Part shown: piece by piece, positions 1-5,278 of the stretch
How positions within the stretch are numbered: the stretch's first letter is position 1
Layout: each line of letters starts with the position of its first letter
Source of the DNA: Chitinophagaceae bacterium
Lineage (GTDB): Bacteria > Bacteroidota > Bacteroidia > Chitinophagales > Chitinophagaceae
Length of the DNA: 5,278 bases
NCBI GenBank assembly: GCA_947447815.1
Contig: CANFLJ010000159.1
Location: 1 to 5,278, forward strand
Direction of reading: 5' to 3'
The notes under the pieces: model-generated
What the model saw: the letters and a program-made list of their open reading frames with translations, nothing else
Database searches by the model: none
What the model was told of the DNA's origin: nothing
Position numbers and translations under genes: made by a program

Positions 1-74
1 CTCTTCTTTGCCGTCTGACTATATAAACCAATCGTCAGCAATAGGGTAGTGGCAGCTAATAATAATTTTTTCAT
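1..74 (-). CDS. Exported protein of unknown function, N-terminal fragment (last visible gene of the sigma operon)
   Basis: Only the first 24 codons lie in the window; the gene runs off the left edge. The visible peptide begins MKKLLLAATTLLLTIGLYSQ and continues TAKK. This is a lysine-rich start, a hydrophobic core of about 14 residues and a polar exit, i.e. a typical Sec signal peptide, with cleavage plausible near YSQ/T. There is no cysteine in the visible part, so it is probably a soluble periplasmic or outer-membrane protein rather than a lipoprotein. The ATG lies one base after the TAA of the upstream LVIVD gene (TAA-T-ATG), which supports both this start and translational coupling. The family cannot be named from so short a piece. 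Its position as fourth gene of the operon suggests a role linked to the lipoprotein before it (inference). Confidence 0.75.
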   Translation of the reverse strand, partial: MKKLLLAATTLLLTIGLYSQTAKK

Positions 75-75
75 A

Positions 76-1335
76 TTATTTCTTACTGATATTTATCTTG
101 CTCAGTGGCGTAATGTTGTTGATATCCTTATAATCGTACTGATACAATCCATCGGTAGCCGATACTATAGCCAACCCATTGATACAAATTACATCATATG
201 GCTCCGCTACAGCAATGGTCTTTATTAAAGAAAGACTTTTAGGATTTGTTGCATCGTACACCTTCAGTCCATCATCGCAAACAAACAGATGATTATTGTC
301 TTTGCCCAGCCCCATTGGTTTGGTCATATTATATTTTTTAATCAATATCGGATTCTGCAGATTATTTACATCTACCACATCCAGTTCATTATCGGTACCC
401 ACGCAGATATTGGTGCTGGCATGTAGCGTAACATATGCATAATTGCCATCGGTAATTACCGGATCGCATAGGCGTGCATGACTAAAAGAACCCGTATACG
501 TTGGGTTGTCCGGATTGGTAATATCATAAATAAACATACCACCCTGCGTGCCGATAAACAGTTTGTCTTTGAATGGATAAATAGTTTCTATACCAGTTGC
601 TATACAATTTCTGCCCATAGCTACCGGTAATGCAGGATTGTTTACATTAAAAGAAGACAGGTAATAGGTTTCTACGGTATACAAGCGATTGTTTACCAAA
701 GCAAATCTGGCCATCGATCCACTGGTACTGTTGGCGGTATTACTACTGTTGTTACTAGGTTGTGCAGCACCCGAATTGGTCAACATATAATCCACCCCGT
801 TATTATAATACCAGTAGTTGGTTACGGCGCCACCCTCTAGTGATACAGTAGTATCTCTTACGGTTAATCCAGTAACAATGTATCCACTATCGGCATAATA
901 ACCATAACTACTGCGTCTGTCCTTAAATACATCTGATATATAATTTACACGCTGTGGCTGACGCTTATTGCTGATATCAAATACAATCAAGTCGGTATAG
1001 CAATCGGCATACAGGTAATTGCCCCTTACCGATACATCCTGATTGCCCGGAATAGCAATAAAAGATTCATTTACCGGAGCGGCAGGATTGCTGTTGTTGA
1101 TGATATGAATACCGCTACCTTGTTCGGTTACAAAAAGATAATTGCCTATCACGGTTATCTTTCCCGGAGTAACAATATTCTGAGCAGACTGAACGGCTAT
1201 CTTGCTGCGCACATCCGTCATCGATTCTTTGATGGGTTGATACAACTTGTAATGCATGGTAGCCGTATCTTTCAAACAAGCACTAAACGTTAGCATAATG
1301 GCTACTATAGTGGTTAATACAATTCTTTGTTTCAT
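76..1335 (-). CDS. LVIVD-repeat beta-propeller lipoprotein
   Basis: A 419-aa exported lipoprotein. Residues 1-20 form a lipoprotein signal peptide: basic start, hydrophobic stretch 5-17, and lipobox FSAC with Cys20 as the lipidated residue. The residues after it, L-K-D, resemble the Lys/acidic surface-export signals reported for some Bacteroidota lipoproteins, so display on the cell surface is possible but unproven. The rest shows seven copies of an LVIVD-type repeat: a hydrophobic strand, G/N-x-L-Y/F, then a D-I-x-N-P-type turn. The turns are near residues 75-88, 115-127, 225-238, 266-278, 317-329, 356-368 and 396-408. Seven copies fit a seven-bladed propeller (inference). An insertion of about 80 residues (130-209), including a Ser/Asn-rich patch at 192-207, separates repeats 2 and 3. 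LVIVD proteins have no settled biochemical function; binding or scaffolding is most likely. The start is 5 nt after the preceding stop and the stop is 1 nt before the next ATG, so it lies inside the sigma-factor operon. Confidence 0.88.
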   Translation of the reverse strand: MKQRIVLTTIVAIMLTFSACLKDTATMHYKLYQPIKESMTDVRSKIAVQSAQNIVTPGKITVIGNYLFVTEQGSGIHIINNSNPAAPVNESFIAIPGNQDVSVRGNYLYADCYTDLIVFDISNKRQPQRVNYISDVFKDRRSSYGYYADSGYIVTGLTVRDTTVSLEGGAVTNYWYYNNGVDYMLTNSGAAQPSNNSSNTANSTSGSMARFALVNNRLYTVETYYLSSFNVNNPALPVAMGRNCIATGIETIYPFKDKLFIGTQGGMFIYDITNPDNPTYTGSFSHARLCDPVITDGNYAYVTLHASTNICVGTDNELDVVDVNNLQNPILIKKYNMTKPMGLGKDNNHLFVCDDGLKVYDATNPKSLSLIKTIAVAEPYDVICINGLAIVSATDGLYQYDYKDINNITPLSKINISKK

Positions 1336-1340
1336 GATGT

Positions 1341-2735
1341 TTATTTTGATGTGTTGAATATGTTTGTTAAACTCTTTTTGATGGTTAATCCAAAGTAATT
1401 TCCTGTAATTCCCGTCTGCTGATATTTACTGATAGGCATTATATCCTGCGAGAACTGTATGCCAGATTCCCAACCTTTAAATACCGGAAACCAGATAGCA
1501 GCATACAGCGATAGACCAACCGTGTTTACGGTAGAATAATTATTGCTGTATGCGGCATTCCAGTATTCTGCAGCCAGCCAGTTGCTGCTGATAGTTGTTT
1601 TAAACTGATAGCCAATTTCTGGTCGTAAAAGCTTTAATAGTTTGCTATTGTCATTATGCAGCTGCAAACCTTGTTGTACTAATATTTGATGCAAATTGTT
1701 GTGCACCGTTTTGCCAGAGCCAGGATAATAATAAGTAACTGCCGAATCTTTGATGGCACCAATGTGTAGGGTTCTTTCCACAAAACTATATTGCAATTGG
1801 GTAATAAGGGATACCTTTTTATTCAATTCATAAGCAAAGCCAGCACCCAGAGAAAGATAGTATCCTTTTGCTTCAAACGGATTATTATTCATTGCGGTAA
1901 TACCCGTCTGGTCCCATCCTGGCGAACTGGTGTTTGCTAATGCCATTCCCTCTGTACTGGTTGTACTTGTGTAGTTTGCTCCGCCTCCCGCAATCAGCAG
2001 AAAAGGCTGTAGTTTCTTTTTCGTTTTATGATCCTTAGCAACATTCTTTGTAGTGTCCGCTTTTTTAGCAGTATCCTTCTTCGCTACTGCAATAATAGAA
2101 TCTTTCTTTTCCGCAACGGTATCCGCTTTTGCAGTATGCTCTTCCTGTTTAGGTTCTGCAACTACCTTAGCAATACTGATAACGTCTTGTTGCTCTACCG
2201 GATCTAATTGTTTCAGAATAGGTTTTTGGAGAATGTCCTGCTTACTTTCTGTATGAGTTGTCTCTACAATAGGTGCAGCAGAAGATTGTGCCGATGGTGC
2301 TTGAATAGACAAGGTTGTTTTCCCGGTAATATTCTGTTCCTCAGCAAATTGTTTCTTTAAAGGTTGTTCTGTAGCGGCAGCTGTTGTAGAAGTGTTCGTT
2401 ATGTTGTTATTGTTCAATGGTTGCTTACCAGTATAAGTATTATTGTTGTGTTGTTGAGCTGTTTGTGTAATAGTATCAGTTGTAGTTACTTTAGGTTCAA
2501 TAGCCAAAGAGGCTGCTTTCTTTTCGTTGCCTCCTTTCTTTAATCCAATAGTATCCATTAAAAAGAAAGGCATAATAAGGCATGCCACCAATGGCAGTAT
2601 CCACCAGAAAACAATCAATCTTCTTTTCTTTTTCTTATTAATAGCGGCATCCACCGATTCCCAGATTTCAGCAGCGGGCTCCAGCTTAAATGCTGCTGCT
2701 TTTTGCTGTATCAAGTATTCAAAATTCTCTTTCAT
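1341..2735 (-). CDS. Single-span membrane protein with long periplasmic linker and C-terminal barrel-like domain; candidate regulator of the adjacent ECF sigma factor
   Basis: A 464-aa protein with four visible parts. Residues 1-39 are a short, probably cytoplasmic segment with Phe5, Leu8, Phe16, Leu18 and Trp25, ending in a KKKKRR cluster. Residues 40-60 are one strongly hydrophobic helix (VFWWILPLVACLIMPFF core). The positive cluster before it predicts N-inside topology. Residues 61-242 are a low-complexity linker rich in Thr, Asn, Gln, Ala and Lys, turning into Lys/Ala/Asp runs at 200-241. Residues 243-464 show alternating polar/hydrophobic strands, many Tyr/Gly, and LSLGAGF, resembling PorT-type outer-membrane beta-barrel domains. 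There is no cleavable signal peptide and no HxxxCxxC zinc anti-sigma motif or FecR domain. It follows the ECF sigma gene by 18 nt, the usual place for an anti-sigma factor, so a regulatory role is inferred. Similar sigma-adjacent proteins with this layout are common in Bacteroidota and usually annotated as hypothetical or outer-membrane beta-barrel proteins. Family assignment is moderate and function uncertain. Confidence 0.8.
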   Translation of the reverse strand: MKENFEYLIQQKAAAFKLEPAAEIWESVDAAINKKKKRRLIVFWWILPLVACLIMPFFLMDTIGLKKGGNEKKAASLAIEPKVTTTDTITQTAQQHNNNTYTGKQPLNNNNITNTSTTAAATEQPLKKQFAEEQNITGKTTLSIQAPSAQSSAAPIVETTHTESKQDILQKPILKQLDPVEQQDVISIAKVVAEPKQEEHTAKADTVAEKKDSIIAVAKKDTAKKADTTKNVAKDHKTKKKLQPFLLIAGGGANYTSTTSTEGMALANTSSPGWDQTGITAMNNNPFEAKGYYLSLGAGFAYELNKKVSLITQLQYSFVERTLHIGAIKDSAVTYYYPGSGKTVHNNLHQILVQQGLQLHNDNSKLLKLLRPEIGYQFKTTISSNWLAAEYWNAAYSNNYSTVNTVGLSLYAAIWFPVFKGWESGIQFSQDIMPISKYQQTGITGNYFGLTIKKSLTNIFNTSK

Positions 2736-2753
2736 TTAATTTTCTTTAATCCC

Positions 2754-3308
2754 TCACCCAATTTTAATATTGTTCATCCTTTTCTCTTCTTCCTGTATCA
2801 TCTGTATCAATAAACTCCTTGCCCTGCTATATTTGCTCCTCACCGTATTCACATTCAGTTGCATCATCTCCGCTATTTCGGTAGCGCTATATCCTTCTAT
2901 CGCTACCAGGTTAAAGATGGTCTGGTATCCTATAGGCAACTTCCGGATGGTATCTATCAGCTCTTTTGTGTCCATTGCCAATTCGGGTTGCTCCTCCGTT
3001 ACCGGATGCAGGGTAATGTCTTCCAGCATCATTTCCTTTTTATACCGCTGATGTTTTTCCAGATAAGAGAGCGCTGTATTGATCATTATCCGTCGTATCC
3101 ATCCCCCCAGATTTCCCTTTTCTTTATATTGATCCAGCTTGGTAAAGACTTTTATAAATCCATCCTGCAATACATCTTCAGCATCTTCCAGACTCTTTGT
3201 ATATCGATAGCAGATACCCAGCATGGTAGGGGCAAATGCTGCATAAAGCTGCTTTTGTGCATCCCGGTTTCCTTTGAGGCTCTCTTTTATCAATATTTTT
3301 TCTTCCAT
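2754..3308 (-). CDS. ECF-type RNA polymerase sigma factor (sigma-70 family)
   Basis: A 184-aa protein of normal ECF length. It directs RNA polymerase to a specific set of promoters. The sigma-2 domain spans about residues 14-82 and contains the core-binding helix DAEDVLQDGFIKVF (42-55) followed by GGWIRRIMINTAL (68-80), the classic ECF region 2 signature. The sigma-4 domain spans about 115-168. Its helix-turn-helix (140-164, YSATEIAEMMQLNVNTVRSKYSRAR in two segments) ends in the V-R-S-x-x-x-R-A-R pattern that contacts the -35 element. The linker between them (83-114) is short, and there is no sigma-3 domain or C-terminal extension. Start ATG 3308 places the first helix at the expected distance from region 2. 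It is the first gene of the minus-strand operon. The next gene, 18 nt downstream, encodes a membrane protein that may hold it inactive (inference). Autoregulation is common for such units but is not shown here. Confidence 0.95.
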   Translation of the reverse strand: MEEKILIKESLKGNRDAQKQLYAAFAPTMLGICYRYTKSLEDAEDVLQDGFIKVFTKLDQYKEKGNLGGWIRRIMINTALSYLEKHQRYKKEMMLEDITLHPVTEEQPELAMDTKELIDTIRKLPIGYQTIFNLVAIEGYSATEIAEMMQLNVNTVRSKYSRARSLLIQMIQEEEKRMNNIKIG

Positions 3309-3327
3309 TCTTTACAACAATACTGAC

Positions 3328-3358
3328 ACAAGATAAATTCATTTCATTGCACTCCAAG
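3328..3358 (-). promoter_or_regulatory. Candidate Bacteroidota-type promoter for the sigma-factor operon
   Basis: Read on the minus strand, CTTG (3358-3355) is followed after exactly 19 bases by TATCTTGT (3335-3328). The Bacteroidota housekeeping consensus is a TTTG-like -33 element and TAnnTTTG -7 element about 19-21 bases apart. The -33 and spacing fit; the -7 deviates in the last two bases. Transcription would start near 3321-3324, giving a leader of roughly 15 nt before ATG 3308. A second -7-like match, TATTTTTG (3366-3359), fits the consensus perfectly but has no -33 partner. Confidence 0.4.
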
Positions 3359-3359
3359 C

Positions 3360-3371
3360 AAAAATATTTTT
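3360..3371. repeat. 12-bp AT palindrome in the divergent intergenic region
   Basis: AAAAATATTTTT is a perfect self-complementary sequence located between the two divergent genes. Immediately to its right lies a short imperfect inverted repeat, CAAG-ACC-CTTG (3372-3382). It could be an operator, or simply chance in AT-rich intergenic DNA. It overlaps the consensus-perfect -7-like TATTTTTG on the minus strand. Confidence 0.3.
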
Positions 3372-3414
3372 CAAGACCCTTGTATTCGGTCTATTACAGC
3401 ACCGTTTCTAGTGT

Positions 3415-3422
3415 TATCTTTG
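3415..3422 (+). promoter_or_regulatory. Candidate -7 element for the DUF3575-like gene
   Basis: TATCTTTG matches the Bacteroidota -7 consensus TAnnTTTG at every fixed position. No good TTTG lies 19-21 bases upstream; the sequence there is around TATTAC (3392-3397). Transcription would begin around 3427-3430, leaving about 12 nt before ATG 3441. This placement makes a GTG start at 3411 impossible for the transcript made from here. Confidence 0.5.
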
Positions 3423-3440
3423 TGTTTTAGTTTTAAGGTT

Positions 3441-4130
3441 ATGAAATTTAAATTTCTTCTACTGATACTATTGCCATTTCTGGGATCGTCGCAGACTTAT
3501 GTAAAGCCAAATCGTTTTATTATTAAAACAAACCTAGCATCACCCATGGATGCTTTTTCGTTTCCTACGGTCAATCTATCCGCCGAAACGCGTATTGGTC
3601 ACAATGTTTCTCTTGCTGCCGAAGTAGGTTATCAGTTTTATGCTTTCCGCAAAATAGATACGCAATATGTTACACCACATGGTATAAAGGCTAATATGGA
3701 ATTACGCTTTTACAACCTGTTTTATAAAGACATCCGAAAAGAGAATACGCTTACCGGTCCTTATCTTGGGTTTAATTTCTTTTATCGTGCCAACGAGAAT
3801 AATCTTACCCTGCAGTATTACCCACACTATATGGGCAATACCAAAACAGATTGCATGTGGGCCAACAGAGTGGTATGGGGCTCCAACGTAGTATTGGGAT
3901 ATCAGGGCAGCTTATCGGGTTGTGTTTTTGTAGATGCTTATGTTGGTCTTGGAATAATGAACAGAACAAACTTAAACTACAACCGGGAGTATAACAATAA
4001 CACCGACAGCCTTTTTAGGGCCGTTGATTTTAATATAGCCGAACCCATTGATAACGCTTATCTGAGGGAGCATGATGGGTGGCGTGTCAACTTCAATTTT
4101 GGCCTAAGAGTAGGCATTAAAATAAAATAA
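3441..4130 (+). CDS. Exported outer-membrane beta-barrel protein, DUF3575-like
   Basis: A 229-aa protein starting at ATG 3441. An in-frame GTG at 3411 would add ten residues, but it sits upstream of a consensus -7 element and would put extra residues before an already complete signal peptide, so ATG is preferred. Residues 1-18 (MKFKFLLLILLPFLGSSQ) form a Sec signal peptide. The mature part opens with a strand of the form F-I-I-K-T-N-L and continues with alternating strands: NLSAETRIGHNVSLAAEVGYQF (45-66, in two strands), KANMELRFYNLF (83-94), TGPYLGFNFFYR (105-116), VFVDAYVGLGIM (162-173), and a final strand VNFNFGLRVGIKIK. The KTNL opening, the xxLxAEVGY strand and the ELRFY strand resemble DUF3575, a Bacteroidota family of small outer-membrane barrels of unknown function. 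There is no lipobox. It is transcribed divergently from the sigma operon and could be one of its targets, but nothing in the sequence proves that. Confidence 0.8.
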   Translation: MKFKFLLLILLPFLGSSQTYVKPNRFIIKTNLASPMDAFSFPTVNLSAETRIGHNVSLAAEVGYQFYAFRKIDTQYVTPHGIKANMELRFYNLFYKDIRKENTLTGPYLGFNFFYRANENNLTLQYYPHYMGNTKTDCMWANRVVWGSNVVLGYQGSLSGCVFVDAYVGLGIMNRTNLNYNREYNNNTDSLFRAVDFNIAEPIDNAYLREHDGWRVNFNFGLRVGIKIK

Positions 4131-4132
4131 GC

Positions 4133-4140
4133 TACTTTCG
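4133..4140 (+). promoter_or_regulatory. Possible -7 element for the pseudouridine synthase gene
   Basis: TACTTTCG lies 3 bases after the stop of the DUF3575-like gene and matches TAnnTTTG except for C in place of T at the seventh position. No TTTG is present at the usual -33 distance. If active, transcription would start near 4146 and the leader would contain the 15-bp palindrome. Read-through from the upstream gene is an alternative, since no terminator separates the two. Confidence 0.35.
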
Positions 4141-4148
4141 CCGCTCAC

Positions 4149-4163
4149 CTGTTGTAACAACAG
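4149..4163. repeat. Perfect 15-bp palindrome in the leader of the pseudouridine synthase gene
   Basis: CTGTTGTAACAACAG has two 7-base arms around a central A. It sits 17 bases before ATG 4181. As RNA it could form a weak stem of five base pairs with a five-base loop; as DNA it could be a protein-binding site. It is not followed by a T tract in either useful direction, so it does not look like an intrinsic terminator. Confidence 0.5.
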
Positions 4164-4180
4164 CATAAAATAAAGTATAT

Positions 4181-5224
4181 ATGAGTACAAATCCATTTGG
4201 TAAATTTATGGATAACAGCCCCAAGGGTGCTGCCAAGAAAGAAGCTATTCGCCAGGAAAAAAAGAAGATGAAAAAGGAACTCCGTGCGGAGGGCGATAGA
4301 AGAAGAAAAGAACTCTACGAAAAAAGAATGGGTACTTACGTTAAGCCCGTTGAAGAATCAAAAGACAAGAAGGGTGCTGGATTTAAAGGAGCTGGCAAAA
4401 AGCAACTTCCATTCAATAAAAATGGTCGTCCGGTTGTTACCATCGAAAAAAGAGAAGCTGCCAATGCTGCTCAGGTAATGCCATTGAACAAATTCCTTGC
4501 ACACTCTGGTGTTTGTGGTAGAAGAGAAGCTGCCGACATTATCAAACTGGGTAATGTAATGGTAGATAACGTGGTTATTACAGAGCCGGGCTTCAAGGTT
4601 ACGGGTAAAGAAGTAGTAAAATATCATGGCAAAACCCTGTTCAGTCAAAAGAACATGGTGTACATACTGCTGAATAAACCAAAAGATTTCATTACTACCG
4701 CCAAAGATCCTCAGGGTCGCAAAACGGTATTCGAATTAATAAAAGGGGCAACGCCTGAAAGAGTTTTCTCTGTAGGTCGTCTGGATAGAAACACAACAGG
4801 TGTTCTGTTATTGACCAATGACGGTGAATTAACCCAAAAACTTACACATCCTTCTTTTGAAGTAAAGAAGATATACGAGGTAAAACTGGATAAACCATTA
4901 TTGAAAGCAGATGCTGAAGCTATTTCTGCAGGCATCACGCTGGAAGATGGTCCTGTACACGTAGATAGTATTGGGTACGTAGATCCTAAAGATAAATCAG
5001 TAATCGGTATTGAAATACATAGTGGCAGAAACCGTATCGTTCGACGTATATTCGAGCATATGGGTTACGATGTTAAGGGTCTTGACAGAGTAATGTTTGG
5101 TAATCTTACCAAAAAGAACGTAGAAAGAAGTCACTGGCGCTTTCTGAATGATAAAGAAGTAAGATTGCTGAAGTTTATGAACCAGAGCTATGTAAGAAAA
5201 ACGAAAGAAAAACATGTTGACTAA
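4181..5224 (+). CDS. rRNA pseudouridine synthase, RsuA/RluB/RluE/RluF family, with lysine-rich N-terminal extension
   Basis: A 347-aa cytoplasmic enzyme that isomerises a specific uridine in ribosomal RNA to pseudouridine. Residues 1-95 are a highly charged, Lys/Arg/Glu-rich, probably disordered or helical extension. Residues 100-150 form an S4 RNA-binding domain (MPLNKFLAHSGVCGRREAAD, then the GxVxVDxxxI-type turn). The catalytic domain follows: YILLNKPKDFIT (161-172), then SVGRLDRNTTGVLLLTNDG (197-215) with catalytic Asp202, KIYEVKL (230-236), and the C-terminal motif GRNRIVRRIFEHMGY (282-296) followed by L-D-R-V-x-F-G. All expected motifs are present, so it should be active. The target cannot be read from the sequence; RluB (23S rRNA) is the closest usual label in this phylum, RsuA the alternative. 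The core without the extension is about 250 residues, normal for the family. Its end overlaps the start of another pseudouridine synthase by 11 nt. Confidence 0.95.
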   Translation: MSTNPFGKFMDNSPKGAAKKEAIRQEKKKMKKELRAEGDRRRKELYEKRMGTYVKPVEESKDKKGAGFKGAGKKQLPFNKNGRPVVTIEKREAANAAQVMPLNKFLAHSGVCGRREAADIIKLGNVMVDNVVITEPGFKVTGKEVVKYHGKTLFSQKNMVYILLNKPKDFITTAKDPQGRKTVFELIKGATPERVFSVGRLDRNTTGVLLLTNDGELTQKLTHPSFEVKKIYEVKLDKPLLKADAEAISAGITLEDGPVHVDSIGYVDPKDKSVIGIEIHSGRNRIVRRIFEHMGYDVKGLDRVMFGNLTKKNVERSHWRFLNDKEVRLLKFMNQSYVRKTKEKHVD

Positions 5225-5278
5225 GTACTTCGATATACTGGAAGATAATCCACACTTTATTGCTATCAACAAACCTGC
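5214..5278 (+). CDS. Pseudouridine synthase, RluA/RluD family, N-terminal fragment
   Basis: The first 21 complete codons are visible and the gene continues past the right edge. The peptide reads MLTKYFDILEDNPHFIAINK followed by P and a partial Ala codon. The pattern I-L-x-x-N-x-x-F-x-A-I-N-K-P-A is the conserved opening of the RluA-family catalytic domain (usually I-x-Y-E-D-x-x-x-x-V-x-N-K-P-x-G). Because this motif comes only about ten residues after the start, there is no N-terminal S4 domain, as in RluA-type single-domain enzymes or RluC/D variants lacking S4. ATG 5214 lies in a different frame inside the last codons of the upstream synthase (11-nt overlap), pointing to translational coupling. 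The catalytic Asp motif (G-R-L-D) would lie outside the window, so activity cannot be checked. Confidence 0.8.
   Translation, partial: MLTKYFDILEDNPHFIAINKP

Noticed and set aside
2053..2256. Plus-strand open frame of 67 codons with hydrophobic sequence
   Set aside because: It is the complement of the Lys/Ala/Asp-rich linker of the membrane protein; Lys/Glu codons read backwards give Phe/Leu/Ser, so the hydrophobicity is an artefact.
2400..2460. Short tandem repeat of TTGTTG-like units
   Set aside because: It encodes Asn/Gln/Thr runs of the protein linker; the units are irregular and in frame, so it is coding low complexity rather than a separate repeat element.
1341..2735. FecR-type or zinc-binding anti-sigma factor
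   Set aside because: No FecR domain signature and no HxxxCxxC motif is present; only gene position and the single membrane helix suggest a regulatory role.
2859..3326. Plus-strand open frame of 155 codons
   Set aside because: It lies antisense to the sigma factor gene, whose protein has clear domains. The antisense peptide shows Cys/Phe/Ile-rich, family-free sequence typical of a reverse-strand shadow.
3359..3366. TATTTTTG on the minus strand as the main promoter -7 of the sigma operon
   Set aside because: It matches TAnnTTTG perfectly but has no TTG at 19-21 bases upstream and lies in an AT palindrome; the TATCTTGT candidate has better spacing. Kept only as an alternative.
4149..4175. Intrinsic terminator after the DUF3575-like gene
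   Set aside because: The palindrome is AT-balanced with a short stem and is followed by CATAAAATAAAG rather than a T tract.
4358..4648. Minus-strand open frame of 96 codons
   Set aside because: It is antisense to the extension and S4 domain of the pseudouridine synthase, with no recognisable motif and no promoter.

Overview
The window looks like chromosomal DNA from a member of the Bacteroidota, most likely the order Chitinophagales. The grounds are the AT-rich composition, promoter elements of the TAnnTTTG type, A-rich leaders without clear Shine-Dalgarno sequences, and gene families typical of this phylum. These families are an ECF sigma factor next to a membrane-anchored protein with a C-terminal barrel-like domain, an LVIVD-repeat lipoprotein, and a DUF3575-like outer-membrane barrel. 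The genus assignment is not secure. No mobile element, CRISPR array, tRNA or rRNA was seen, and no stretch longer than about 130 bases lacks a gene.

Left part (1-3308, all on the minus strand, read right to left): a compact four-gene operon. It starts with an ECF sigma factor (3308-2754). An 18-nt gap leads to a 464-aa protein (2735-1341) with a short cytoplasmic N-terminus, one membrane helix, a long low-complexity linker and a barrel-like C-terminal domain. A 5-nt gap leads to a 419-aa lipoprotein with seven LVIVD-type repeats (1335-76). A 1-nt gap leads to the first 24 codons of a gene for an exported protein (74-1), cut off by the window edge. The spacing implies co-transcription. A reasonable inference is a cell-envelope signalling unit: sigma factor, its membrane-bound regulator or sensor, and one or two exported proteins. 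No regulated target outside the operon can be named from this window.

Middle (3309-3440): a 132-bp divergent intergenic region. It carries candidate promoters for the sigma operon (minus) and for the DUF3575-like gene (plus), plus a 12-bp AT palindrome.

Right part (3441-5278, plus strand): a 229-aa exported barrel protein whose likely start is ATG 3441. A 50-bp gap with a possible promoter and a perfect 15-bp palindrome follows. Then comes a complete RsuA/RluB-family pseudouridine synthase (4181-5224) with a long lysine-rich N-terminal extension. Its last codons overlap by 11 nt the start of a second pseudouridine synthase, of the RluA/RluD family (5214 onward, cut by the window edge). These two form an RNA-modification pair that appears unrelated to the envelope operon.
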